From: Pycnococcus provasolii
Lineage: Eukaryota > Chlorophyta > Pseudoscourfieldiophyceae > Pseudoscourfieldiales
NCBI GenBank assembly: GCA_049487715.1
Contig: CP150565.1
Location: 124,001 to 188,000 of the forward strand
Direction of reading: 5' to 3'
DNA: 64,000 nucleotides
Numbering within the stretch: the stretch's first letter is position 1; each line of letters opens with the position of its first letter. The translations under genes were made by a program, and so were the position numbers. Under the pieces are notes generated by a model that made no database searches, was not told the origin of the DNA, and was given only the letters and a program-made list of their open reading frames with translations. Below, one piece after another: positions 55,319 through 64,000 of this stretch.

Positions 55319-58063
55319 TTATGTAAGCATCGTTGCCGCGAGCGATACGGCGGCGGCACTCGCGGACTCTGCTAATTCCTTGTGACGTTCGCTGGGGGGC
55401 ATGTGCGCCGCACAAGTGGCCATCGGGAGCGGCGCAACTAAGATCGAGCCGTTCTCGTCAACAAGGCCATTCAAGAGCAGATAACCCACCTCAGCTTGAG
55501 CACTCGCGTAGCCTGCCATTGCGAGCGCCCAACTTGCGCGAAGATAGGCTGCGGCGAGCTGGCCACCTTCCTGAGCAAGCTCGCAAGCCCACGTCGTCAA
55601 TGCCGCACCGCCCGAACCTCCATCATCCTCGGGTGAAACGAGCGTGGGATTGCGCCGCTCGTTTGCAAGCGCGAGCATGCCAGCCGCAAATCCATCCGCG
55701 CGCCAAACAGCAACCTCGTCGCCGTCTTGATGATTGGCAGACACGATGTTGCTGCGCGTTGCCACCGCCATGTCGCGAAGTCCGTCAGCCGCGGCATTCA
55801 ACAAAGAAAGCCGATCAAAGCCCCGACCTTCGCCAGCCATCATATCACTTGCGCACGCCGCTGCGTGGTGCGGGCGCCACAGCCGCGCACCCACCGTCCA
55901 TGGTAAGGCTGCTGTGCTCAAAAGGGGCGGGCGGAAAGTTCCGCCGGGAGCGTTGTCCTTACGAAAGAATGGCCATGCACCAGCCGGCGAACCACGAAGC
56001 ACCGTAATGCCATCGGAGGCAGTGAGGCGCACAACGTTCTTGTCCTCCTCGCATGGAATTGCGTTGTGCCCTTGCAAAAGAATCGCCGCCTCTTCGCGTC
56101 GTCGTACCAGTAGGACTGGAGTCGCACACGATGCCAGGGCATTCTCCAAGTCGCACAGCAACCCCTCGTGCGGTATGGTAAAGGCTACTGCCGCCTCACC
56201 TGGAACATCGACGAGTTCGTCCAAGAGGCTGGTTGTAACGTCGGCCACCGTGACACCGGGTGCAAATAAAACGATGTTGCTCGCGCCGCCACTGGCAGCA
56301 TTAGAAGTCATTTCATCCACCGCCGCACGAAGCAGTGCGGCGGAAACAAGCACAGATGAATCTTCTTCGCTCTCGTTCTCGTTGTCGTCGTCGCGGATGC
56401 ACGCGTTCGACGATTGATCTGCTGCTGTGTCGTCGTTGATGCTAATGTGGCGGTGGTATCGAAAGCCGTAGCCACGGCGTGCAGCGAATGATCTTAGCAA
56501 GGCTGCCTCGTACATTATTGCATTCGGACGTCTCCCGTCGTCAACAAAAACCACGTCAACCACACGCTCCTTCTTCTCTTCTTCTTCTTGTTCCTCCTCG
56601 GAATTGCTCATCTTCATGCACTCTGCCACGTACCTTTTCTCCTCCTCCTGCGTGCGCACCGCCTCTTCTAGCGGTGGTGGTGGTGGTGATGCATCGTCGT
56701 TATCATCCTCCTCAAATTCCTCAGTGACGACGCAGCAAAGCGCACGATTGTACGAGGTATTCTTTGCCAGTGGAGGCGTTGCCCAAAGTCCCACGGAAAA
56801 CCAAGCAAAGTTGGTTTTTCGCGTCTTGGTCATGCCCACCATGTGAACTGCAAGGTCGCTGGTGCCGTAGATCTGCTCCGGGAAGCTGTTCATGGCTCGG
56901 TTTGGCAGCATCTTCGAACTTCGCTTGTGCTCCTCCTTCGTGTTGAGTGCGTACCATATGCCGCCCTGCTCCCAAGGCCAGCCTCGATATGGGTCGTCGT
57001 CGTCCTTGGTCAGCGCCTGCGGATCAAGCTTCAGGTAAAGGTCGCTGGGCGCATCCCACGCATCCGCGAGTAGACGCCGTGACGGAGATATTATTGTGGT
57101 ACTGTCGTCGTTTTTGCGTTGTTGTTTTCCTTCGCCGCGGAACGCCATCACGCCTGTATTGGGAAGCATGTTAGCGTCCCATCTTTTGAACTCGTCACCA
57201 CCCTGCCGTGGCAGCCATTCCTCGGTGTAATAACGAAAGTCCCATGGACCAGCATCGTATGAGAACCACATATGCGTGGTGTGCCGCTGCTGTTTGCTGT
57301 TGGCAGTGCTGCTGAGACCGAGGATATCCTCCATGCGCACATCTGGGTTGGTAATGAATACATCAGCATCCATCCACAGCACGACATCCTGCACTGCGTC
57401 AAGGTGCATCGCCACCGCCAGGAGTTTGTCCCATGGTGCCGATCGTGCGCTGCTGCTCATGCGTTCCGTCATCTCGAAGAAGGCGTACCCGTGTCGTTTG
57501 CAGTATTCTCTCATGAGAAACGCGCTCGGTTTGGCGTACTCCGCGATGTTTGACGTGTACAATGAGACGATTCCGATGTTTCTGAGGGTGTTGTTGTTAT
57601 TGCTGTTGATGACGATGTCGTCGTGAGGCTGCTGAGGTATCCACGGCGGTGGCGGTGCTGCTGCTGCTGCTGCTGCCTTCTCGGGTGGTCCTCCTTCATT
57701 CTTGTTCGCGACGTCATGATCATGATGATTATGACGATGATTCTTCCTCCTGGAGGATGGCACAGCGACGACCAAGACTGCGAGGGTGAAGCACACGCAC
57801 AGCACCTGCAAAGCTGCCCGCACCAGGTGGCTCATCCTGGTATTTGTATGTTTCTTCTTCTTCTTCTTCTCAGACTCGTCGTCATCCTGATCCTTCTCCT
57901 GCTCTTCCCACCCCTTCTCCTTCTCACCTTCGTCGTCGTGCACGCTTCTTTTGTTGACCACCGACGACTCGGCCGTTGCAGTTGCAGCAGGTGCTCCACA
58001 TATTCCTCCTGCATCTGCAGAATCTGCGGCGGTGGCGGCATGGTGGACAGCGCGCAGACGCAT
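55319..58063 (-). CDS. Golgi-type glycosyltransferase with second, DxD-less domain and Sel1-like end
   Basis: From ATG 58063 the protein has 914 residues; a longer open frame upstream lacks an ATG. A cytosolic Glu/Lys-rich segment precedes a membrane anchor (about 75-98, LQVLCVCFTLAVLVV). The first GT domain resembles GT34/MNN10-type galactosyl- or mannosyltransferases: NIGIVSLYTSNIAEYA, REYCKRHGYAFFE, WDKLLAVAMHL, and the DxD site WMDADVFITNPD at about 231. A second segment (from about residue 490) repeats the start of this pattern (ALLRSFAARRGYGFRYHRH) but reads LFAPGVTVADV where the DxD should be. The end has two Sel1/TPR-like helix pairs. It is probably a lumenal glycan-building enzyme. 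Confidence 0.75.
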   Translation of the reverse strand: MRLRAVHHAATAADSADAGGICGAPAATATAESSVVNKRSVHDDEGEKEKGWEEQEKDQDDDESEKKKKKKHTNTRMSHLVRAALQVLCVCFTLAVLVVAVPSSRRKNHRHNHHDHDVANKNEGGPPEKAAAAAAAPPPPWIPQQPHDDIVINSNNNNTLRNIGIVSLYTSNIAEYAKPSAFLMREYCKRHGYAFFEMTERMSSSARSAPWDKLLAVAMHLDAVQDVVLWMDADVFITNPDVRMEDILGLSSTANSKQQRHTTHMWFSYDAGPWDFRYYTEEWLPRQGGDEFKRWDANMLPNTGVMAFRGEGKQQRKNDDSTTIISPSRRLLADAWDAPSDLYLKLDPQALTKDDDDPYRGWPWEQGGIWYALNTKEEHKRSSKMLPNRAMNSFPEQIYGTSDLAVHMVGMTKTRKTNFAWFSVGLWATPPLAKNTSYNRALCCVVTEEFEEDDNDDASPPPPPLEEAVRTQEEEKRYVAECMKMSNSEEEQEEEEKKERVVDVVFVDDGRRPNAIMYEAALLRSFAARRGYGFRYHRHISINDDTAADQSSNACIRDDDNENESEEDSSVLVSAALLRAAVDEMTSNAASGGASNIVLFAPGVTVADVTTSLLDELVDVPGEAAVAFTIPHEGLLCDLENALASCATPVLLVRRREEAAILLQGHNAIPCEEDKNVVRLTASDGITVLRGSPAGAWPFFRKDNAPGGTFRPPLLSTAALPWTVGARLWRPHHAAACASDMMAGEGRGFDRLSLLNAAADGLRDMAVATRSNIVSANHQDGDEVAVWRADGFAAGMLALANERRNPTLVSPEDDGGSGGAALTTWACELAQEGGQLAAAYLRASWALAMAGYASAQAEVGYLLLNGLVDENGSILVAPLPMATCAAHMPPSERHKELAESASAAAVSLAATMLT

Positions 58064-58358
58064 ACTTTGTGTTGTAACTGACAAGAAATTCAAAATGTCC
58101 AGCCAGAAGTAACGGCGCGACGAACGAAATAAGCAAAACCCTAAAACCTCCAGGTGTAACCCCCAAACAAAACAAAACAAAATGAAGTGAAGTGAATTAA
58201 CCCCGAATCGATTGAATCGTCGTCTTCTTCTTCTTGGAGAGGAGGAGGAGTCTTCCTCCAAGGCGACTTTCAGGGTGGACTTTCACTTTCATTTCAGGTG
58301 GTCCAACCAACCCCTCCCATTTAGTCACGTTTGTTGTCGTCACATACATACGTACGTG

Positions 58359-58700
58359 ATGAAGGTGCTCCGCTCCTTTCCTTCGCTCTTTGGAGTCGTC
58401 GGCATGGTACTAACGTTAGGAGCACTGGGGCTCACGGCAACAACACCATGCGACGCCCTCCTGCTGCCAGGCAGGTACTACTATGGGGGAGGATACTACG
58501 GAGGATGGTGGGGAGGCAGGTCCACCACGAACATCATCATGGCGCCGCCACCACCACCACCTCCTCCACCTGCACCACCCGTATTCCTGGACTCGACCAT
58601 GCCAGGCGTGGGCGCGGTGGCTGTGACAAATTCGCCAGGAGGTGCCGTCATCACCACGCAGGCGGACTTGGCGGCACAAGGACTAGGAATCGTGGGATGA
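58359..58700 (+). CDS. Small secreted Gly/Tyr/Pro-rich protein
   Basis: The 113-residue product starts with a signal peptide (SLFGVVGMVLTLGALGLTA, cleavage near CDALL). A LLPGRYYYGGGYYGGWWGGR motif leads to STTNIIMAPPP with a run of prolines, then a Gly/Val-rich end. The PGRYYYG...STTNI..APPP module occurs again in the TSP1 protein at 49408 and in weaker form at 27118. It is likely an extracellular matrix or wall component. It is divergent from the glycosyltransferase gene, 295 bp away. Confidence 0.7.
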   Translation: MKVLRSFPSLFGVVGMVLTLGALGLTATTPCDALLLPGRYYYGGGYYGGWWGGRSTTNIIMAPPPPPPPPPAPPVFLDSTMPGVGAVAVTNSPGGAVITTQADLAAQGLGIVG

Positions 58701-58859
58701 AAAAGACGCGACATGTCGCCAGTGCTTCTCTTTCGTGCGCGAGCGTGGACGTGATTGACAGCAAGGCGCGGTGCTTTTTTTTTGAGAGAGAGAAAAAAAG
58801 AAATCAATCCAGTAATTTTACACTGCAGTTTCACAAAAAAATGTCAAATTTATTTTTAT

Positions 58860-60403
58860 TCATGTTGTTAGCGGAATTTTCTGGTTGGCGTTTCTCAGCT
58901 GGCCACACGCTGCCGCGGCATCCAGCCCTCGGCTGATGCGGATCGTGCACTGCACATTGGCAGTCTCGAGGCGATGCTTGAATGAACGCACAGCGGCTGC
59001 GGAGGGACGCCTGAATTCAGCACCCTCGACGGAATTCCAAGGGATCAGGTTCACGTGCGCGCCTCCGTGACCATGCTTACGCAATGTGGAGACCAGTTCA
59101 TCGGCGTGCTCCATCTGATCATTCACGCCGCCAAGTAGCGCGTATTCGAAACTCACACGACGACGAGTGACTGCGAAGTACTTTGCGCAGTCGTCCAGAA
59201 GAGCTTCGATCGGGTACGCCTTGGCCGAAGGTACGAGCTGCTCACGAAGCTTTTGGTTGGGCGCGTGCAGCGAAACCGCGAGCGTGCTCTGCAGATTGCG
59301 CTCCGCAAGGCGTTTCAGCGTGTTTGGCACGCCGACAGTGCTGAGCGTGAGATGACGTGCACCAATTCCGACATCCTTGTTCATCGACCGCAGCGCCGGC
59401 AAGACGTTGCGTAGGTTCAGCAGCGGTTCTCCCATGCCCATGAAGACGACGTTCGTGACGCGCTGGCCAAAGTGCTCCTCCACCGTGAGCAGCTGGTCGA
59501 CAATCTCGTGCGTGGCCAGGTTTCTCGCAAAACCGCCCTTGCCCGTCGCGCAGAACGTACACCTCAGCGGACAGCCCACCTGCGACGACACGCACACCGT
59601 CAATCTCTCCTTCTCTGACTTGTTTAGCGCGGGTATTCCAACCGTCTCCACGAGCCGGTCGTCGTGAAGTCTGACGAGGAACTTGGTCGTTCCGTCCGCC
59701 GCCACTACCGTCTTGTGCACGGGCGAACGTCCAATGCGTATTCCCGCTTCGTGCATATCCTGGCGCAGCTGCTTCGAGAGCGTCGTGATGTCGCGCACGT
59801 CGCGCACGTGCTGCGCGTACAGCGCCTTGTGAACCTGCTTCGCCCTGTACGCGGGCAAGTTTGCGTCAGGCATTGCCGCCATGATTGCGTCTGCAACCGC
59901 CTCCTCGCTCAGTCCCAGCAGGTACGTCGCATCCTTCTTCAGTTTCGGCGGTGCGTCGAGCGCTTGTTCGACAACTTCCGCATCTCTCTTCGTCCACACG
60001 CCATCTCGCACACCTTTCGCTCGAGGGATTTCGAGGGGCGCAGAATTCTCAGAAATGCTGTGCTCCAAGGCGGACTCTTTATCCACCATAGTACTACTGC
60101 TCGCCTGTTCCAACAAGGATTCGCCAGTACCGAGCAAGTCTTCATGTTCATCATCATTACCACCCACGCCGACGCCAGCGAGTTCATTCGCCAACCCACG
60201 GCAACCCCCGTAACCACCAGGTAATGCACCCCGTAACCAGGTAACCCACCCACGCCAGCCACTCCACGCCACAAAAGAATACGCCTGGGGGAAGAATTGT
60301 TATGACGAAAGAAACAAGAACGATACCGCGAAGAAACGCGAAGGCGACATGAACGTGCTCCTCCCAGGATACCACCACGCATGCGCACCGAAGCGACGAA
60401 CAT
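58860..60403 (-). CDS. rlmN: RlmN-type radical SAM rRNA methyltransferase, organellar
   Basis: The core (from about 60089 down) has the RlmN layout: an N-terminal helical domain (KQVHKALYAQHVRD), TVCVSSQVGCPLRCTFCATG with the CxxxCxxC iron-sulphur motif, FMGMGEPLLN, LSTVGV and the C-terminal catalytic Cys in AAACGQL. RlmN methylates C2 of A2503 in 23S rRNA and of A37 in some tRNAs. The open frame reaches 60272 but starts with GTG; ATG 60089 would lack a targeting peptide. A likely first exon starts at ATG 60403 (MFVASVRMRGGILGGARSCR, Arg/Ser-rich), joined by a GTATCG...GGAG intron at 60326-60262 (65 bp). That exon is a proposal; the core is certain. Confidence 0.85.
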
Positions 60404-60671
60404 AAAGTCGTCTAGGGAGGAGGTCAATGGCGGCGGAGGAGACAGGTGACAACTGACAGGGGAGGAAGAACAGGCAGCCGGGCGGGGCGGCCTCAAGGGT
60501 CAAGGGTCAAGGGGGGGGGGGGGAATGGAATTTTTAATTTTTTTTCATGAGTTCGGGGTTGGGTTTCGTCACTTTGGCACAACCTTTCGTCACAAGCAAG
60601 GTTTTGTCACACAGCGTCAGCAATTAATATTTTTAATTCACCACAAGGCAACCGACTTTTGTCCGGCAGCG
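60404..60671. promoter_or_regulatory. Divergent upstream region with G12 run
   Basis: This gap between the RlmN and Cys-rich genes should hold both promoters. A run of 12 G lies at about 60511-60522 after two copies of CAAGGGT. No other element is recognised. Confidence 0.4.
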
Positions 60672-61554
60672 ATGGTGATGGTGGCAGCTTCCATGGTCAT
60701 TACGCTTGCCGCCATGCTGTCCGTCTTTCTGATGCTGTGTCTTTCTGCCGCGACAGCACCAGGCGCTCTTTGTTGCCAACGCGCTTGTTGTCCCGGACCC
60801 GTCGAAGGTGGTACGGGACGGCGTAGACGGCGTCGTCGAGCAGGTCAAGGAGAACGCCGGCGGGTTGGTCCGGGACGGCGTAGACGGCGTCGTCGAGCAG
60901 GTCAAGGAGAACGCCGGCGGTCTCCTCCGGGACGACGGGAACGGCGGTGGGTTCGTGAACGACGCGTGCTACATCCACGCGGGCTGCAACGGCGGCGCGG
61001 AAGACCTGCTCTGGACAGGCTACAAGAGACCTGTGGCAGCGTACTGCGACTGGGACTGCTGCAACAACAACGGCGGGTGCTGGGGAGGAGGACCGGCGTG
61101 GTTCTGCAACGACGGCGGAGCCATCGACGCCTCCACGGTCTTCGACAGGTGCGAGATCCACCGCAATTGCAAGTACGCCAAGTTCGACGAGGTGCTGCGC
61201 ATGTGGGTGTGCGGTCACGAGGGCGACGGGGGATTGGGAATCACCGCCGCCGTCACCGACGCCGCCACCGACGCCGCCACCACCGTCGCCACAATCCCAG
61301 CCACCGCCGCCACCGGCGCCATCCAGTCAGTAGGCGAGTGCTACATCCACAGTGGATGCAACAACGGCGCCGGCTACTGCGACTCGCAGTGCTGCAACGA
61401 CAACGGGTGCTCGATGGGTGAAGGCTGGTACTGCATTGACGACCAGTACGTCGACGACAGCACGCAGTTCGATCGCTGCCTCATCAGTGCCAGTTGCGGA
61501 GGAGCCGCCAAGTACAACGACCTCTTAAGCGCTTGGGTGTGCGATGAGGGCTAG
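60672..61554 (+). CDS. Secreted protein with two 10-cysteine modules, 5' frame unresolved
   Basis: ATG 60672 opens a good signal peptide in one frame (MVMVAASMVITLAAMLSVFL), but the Cys-rich body lies in the next frame (from about 60757 to 61554). A 61-bp intron (GTCATT 60696 to GACAG 60756) would join the frames but drop most of the signal; a 43-bp one at 60801-60843 would keep it. The body has two 19-residue repeats (VRDGVDGVVEQVKENAGGL) and two modules of about 75-90 residues, each with ten Cys: C-x5-C, C-x3-CC, C, C, C-x5-C and a final WVC. An Ala/Thr-rich linker separates the modules. I know no family with this pattern. It is probably disulphide-bonded and extracellular. Confidence 0.7.
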
Positions 61555-61736
61555 TTTGGCTTCTAGCTGAGAGGACCGAGAGTTGCAACTTCCGAGGGGG
61601 GATATACACGTCGCGCCACTCGCGCCGCGCGCGCTCGCGCCTCGCGCCACCAGCCAGACAAGCACCCCGATAAAAAAAGAAGAAAGAGCTTCTTACAGTA
61701 TGTATGTATGTATGTATGTTACTGTCATAGACTATG

Positions 61737-63194
61737 TTAGTCGCGTGCTAACATACGCGCCGTCTCATCGCCAACCGGAACCTGCTCGTCGCTCTTGAAA
61801 CTCGCGACAGTTTTCACGGGAAGGGCGACGCAACCACGCGCATCGCAGCGAAGCGCGATCTTCGCCACGATGTCCTTTCCGTAAGGCACTGTGCGGTGCT
61901 CGCAGATCTGCCAACCACCGTCTTGCCGCCGCTCAAATGTCTGCGTCGCAAGAAGCGTAGAGCCGTTCGCCACAGTCTCAAGCACTGTGACGAATGCACG
62001 AGTCTCATTTAGAACGGTGGCGTCGTACTCGCTCAAGCGCATGCCAATTGGCCGACGGTCCTCGCGAAGCACCGTACTCCACGGGTCTTGCCGCGCACCC
62101 TTTCGCACTGCGCCCGTCAAGTACTCCGAAGGAGGCGCATCATCCCACAAGACTGCCATCTCGTCGCCGTTACCCTCGAGCAATGCATCGTAGAATTTCC
62201 GCGAGATGCTGATCAGATGCTCCGATTCCGCATCGTCGGCGCTCGCTTCATCCATCATGCTGTCGTTGTCGTCGACGACAGGGTCGCTCGCGTCGAACGG
62301 CGTGTTGATCAAGTTGCGTGGGAATGAGCTCAACAAGATATCGAACCGTGGCCGTCCGATGCCGCTTCCTCTCACCGCGCCATTCGTTCCTACTGTGAGG
62401 TAAGCAGTGCCCCCCTGAGCAACTGGCTCGAGCCACGTTGCAAACGCCCGCGGCGCAGCGGGCATCGCACACCACTTCCTTCGCGAGCGGCACGCCTCCT
62501 CGAGAGCGTCGTGCCTCTTCCCTGCTGCCGCGTCTGAGGGCACGGGAACGATGACGATTCGGCTTGCGATAAGTCGTTTGCGGTAAACCTCTGCTCTCTC
62601 CAAATCTTCGACGAGCGACTTTTCATATCCGTACAACACCACCACGCGCCGTGCACCTTGGAACGCACTTATTTTAATCTCTTTCGTGCCCCCGACTCTG
62701 CGAGGGACGCGGACGGAGAACGCGCCAAGTTCCAGTTCTTTCGTGATGGTATCAATTTGGTTCTCTCGCCTTCGCAAGTCGCGTTGCAAGAAGAGGAAGC
62801 AAGCGGCTGTGCCAATGACGTCGAGTCCAAGCGTCGCAGCAGCAGCACCTGTTTGATTTCTGAGGACGTCTGCTAGAGCCGTGGGGAATCCCGCGCCAAG
62901 TGCGAGTCCAAGCGCTCCTGTCGCCAATAATCGCGGCAGAGCACCAGCGTTCTTCTGCTCGTAGAGCTTACGCGCAAGAGACGACGCATCCGCCGATGAC
63001 GACGACGACGACGACGACGACGCAAGACACAAAAAGGAAGGCGTCACTGTGCGCAAGTGCAAGGTGCGCCGGGAAGGTGCACCAGCCAAACCAGCGAAAC
63101 CAACCAAACCACCAGGACGCATACGACCACCACCACATTGACCAAGAGGAGGAGTCATTCTTAGCGTCGGCATGATCGTGATGGTGCCACCCAT
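61737..63194 (-). CDS. Plastid protein with SnoaL/NTF2-like domain (LPA1-like)
   Basis: The 485-residue protein starts with an Arg/Ser/Gly-rich transit peptide. A hydrophobic pair of segments (about 90-135) probably spans a membrane. The middle (GARRVVVLYGYEKSLVEDLE) resembles the plastid LOW PSII ACCUMULATION-like family of plants and algae as I recall it. The C-terminal third is a SnoaL/NTF2-like fold: SRKFYDALLEGNGDEMAVLWDD, then RLSEYDATVLNETRAFVTVLE and a final QTFERRQDGGWQICEHRT strand pair. A role in photosystem II assembly is suggested by that resemblance only. The ATG at 63194 is a true start. Confidence 0.7.
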   Translation of the reverse strand: MGGTITIMPTLRMTPPLGQCGGGRMRPGGLVGFAGLAGAPSRRTLHLRTVTPSFLCLASSSSSSSSSADASSLARKLYEQKNAGALPRLLATGALGLALGAGFPTALADVLRNQTGAAAATLGLDVIGTAACFLFLQRDLRRRENQIDTITKELELGAFSVRVPRRVGGTKEIKISAFQGARRVVVLYGYEKSLVEDLERAEVYRKRLIASRIVIVPVPSDAAAGKRHDALEEACRSRRKWCAMPAAPRAFATWLEPVAQGGTAYLTVGTNGAVRGSGIGRPRFDILLSSFPRNLINTPFDASDPVVDDNDSMMDEASADDAESEHLISISRKFYDALLEGNGDEMAVLWDDAPPSEYLTGAVRKGARQDPWSTVLREDRRPIGMRLSEYDATVLNETRAFVTVLETVANGSTLLATQTFERRQDGGWQICEHRTVPYGKDIVAKIALRCDARGCVALPVKTVASFKSDEQVPVGDETARMLARD

Positions 63195-63624
63195 CCAAAG
63201 AATGGGAGTTGTTGTGGCCCAAATACAGTAGGAGAGGATGAGGGATGAAGTCCTCTGGGTACGGGTTTGTCTTCATTCGGGGATCCCTTGTAGAGCTTGT
63301 TTCCTAGAAGGGGGTGGGAAGGGAGGGAGCTTTTTTTCCCCTTGGGATCCCGGTCGGCTCGAAGTGAGGAAAGGTTGGGCCAAACATCATCAGGACAACG
63401 TACCTCTCTGCGAACACTTTTGCCACAGCTCGTAACGTCAAAGCGCGTGTGCTACTGCCGCGTCTCATCGCGTCACGACCTGAAGCTGCCAAATTTGGAG
63501 ATGCCTACCAATGCACACGATGTTCGCTTCGATCAGGAGAGATGATTGATTATTGAATTGATGATTACTGTGAATTGTAAATTGTTTGATGATTGGTATA
63601 CCTTAGTAGGTGATCGCAACTGAA
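63195..63624. other. Intergenic region
   Basis: It should hold divergent promoters. Two GGGATCCC palindromes lie near 63282 and 63346, and a T9 run near 63334. No gene was seen. Confidence 0.5.
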
Positions 63625-64000
63625 ATGGGTGCGCCGTCCGCTCCAGTAATCCCAGGAGCCGGAGGAAGGTGTATTCGTACACGTGAGCACGAACGTCTCG
63701 CCGGCGGCTACAAAGGGGTGACTTTCATGACGAAACAAAACAAAAAACACCGGGCTCGACATCGCGGCAGGCACGTACAACTTTATGCGTACTTTGCTAC
63801 GGCGGTGGAGGCTGCCAAGGCATTCGATGGCGCGGTACGGCGTACCATCGAAGTCCACAAAAATCTGAGCTACTCGGGACCTCTGAGCGATAAGCAAGGC
63901 TACATGTTTCGAGCAATGCTGCAAATAAACTTCCCCACGACGGAAGAAAAAGCGTTCATGAGGAACTATGAGCAGAATTGGCGTCGCAAGCCGTTCGAGT
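63625..64000 (+). CDS. AP2/ERF-domain protein, cut by the window end
   Basis: ATG 63625 opens a frame still open at the last base (125 codons). After a short lead the sequence YKGVTFMTKQNKKHRARHRG, then QLYAYFATAVEAAKAFDGAV, follows the AP2 DNA-binding layout: three strands with basic residues, then the EAAKAFD helix. KNLSYSGPL comes after it. The fragment has one domain so far and continues with LQINFPTTEEKAFMRNYEQN. AP2-type domains occur in plant and algal transcription factors and in homing-type mobile proteins; its kind cannot be told from this part. Confidence 0.7.
   Translation, partial: MGAPSAPVIPGAGGRCIRTREHERLAGGYKGVTFMTKQNKKHRARHRGRHVQLYAYFATAVEAAKAFDGAVRRTIEVHKNLSYSGPLSDKQGYMFRAMLQINFPTTEEKAFMRNYEQNWRRKPFE

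Overview
The window is nuclear DNA from a protist with plant-like gene content, most likely a unicellular green alga of prasinophyte grade. The case rests on intron-poor, closely packed genes, an AP2-type DNA-binding protein, a PILS/auxin-efflux-type carrier, a DUF212 membrane protein, plastid-type translation and rRNA-modification genes (ribosome recycling factor, RlmN) and an LPEAT/LPCAT-type acyltransferase. A CFAP300 gene implies that the lineage builds motile flagella. A telomere-type hexamer (CCCTAA) recurs between genes; a stramenopile or other plastid-bearing protist is not formally excluded. The few introns I can place are short (80 to about 134 bp), and most genes are single exons.

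Region 1 (1-9.7 kb): the 3' part of an ASH2/COMPASS subunit gene, a small two-exon membrane protein, the G-patch splicing factor TFIP11, an ER GRP170/HYOU1 chaperone on the minus strand, and an acyltransferase.

Region 2 (9.9-16.2 kb): three near-identical head-to-tail copies of a gene for a repeat protein ending in a RAP domain. Each unit is about 2.1 kb and carries its own flanks. In every copy the start codon lies in a perfect hairpin. Copy 2 has a frame-breaking 29-bp deletion and copy 3 has lost one repeat.

Region 3 (16.5-32 kb): a secreted protein of unknown function, mitochondrial 2-oxoglutarate dehydrogenase E1, a SNF2/RING translocase, a glycine-rich secreted protein, a PHD-finger protein and CFAP300.

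Region 4 (32-45 kb): a DUF212 protein, the PILS-like carrier, a repeat-rich gap, a low-complexity protein, an RHD3/Sey1-like GTPase without a visible membrane anchor, an S28 serine peptidase and a long coiled-coil protein whose frame breaks at an A7 run.

Region 5 (45-47 kb): a decayed minus-strand gene interrupted by a 497-bp non-autonomous element. The element is flanked by a 5-bp target duplication, and removing it with one duplication copy rejoins the reading frame.

Region 6 (47-64 kb): an MFS transporter, a secreted thrombospondin-repeat protein, plastid ribosome recycling factor, a type II membrane JmjC/cupin-like protein, an alpha/beta hydrolase with a long polyproline tail, a Golgi-type glycosyltransferase with a second DxD-less domain, a small secreted protein, RlmN, a secreted 10-cysteine-module protein, a plastid SnoaL-like protein, and an AP2-domain gene cut by the window end.

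No tRNA, rRNA or CRISPR was found. The most interesting items are the RAP triplication with its start-codon hairpins, the palindrome-rich element inside the ghost gene, and the families of small secreted proteins.
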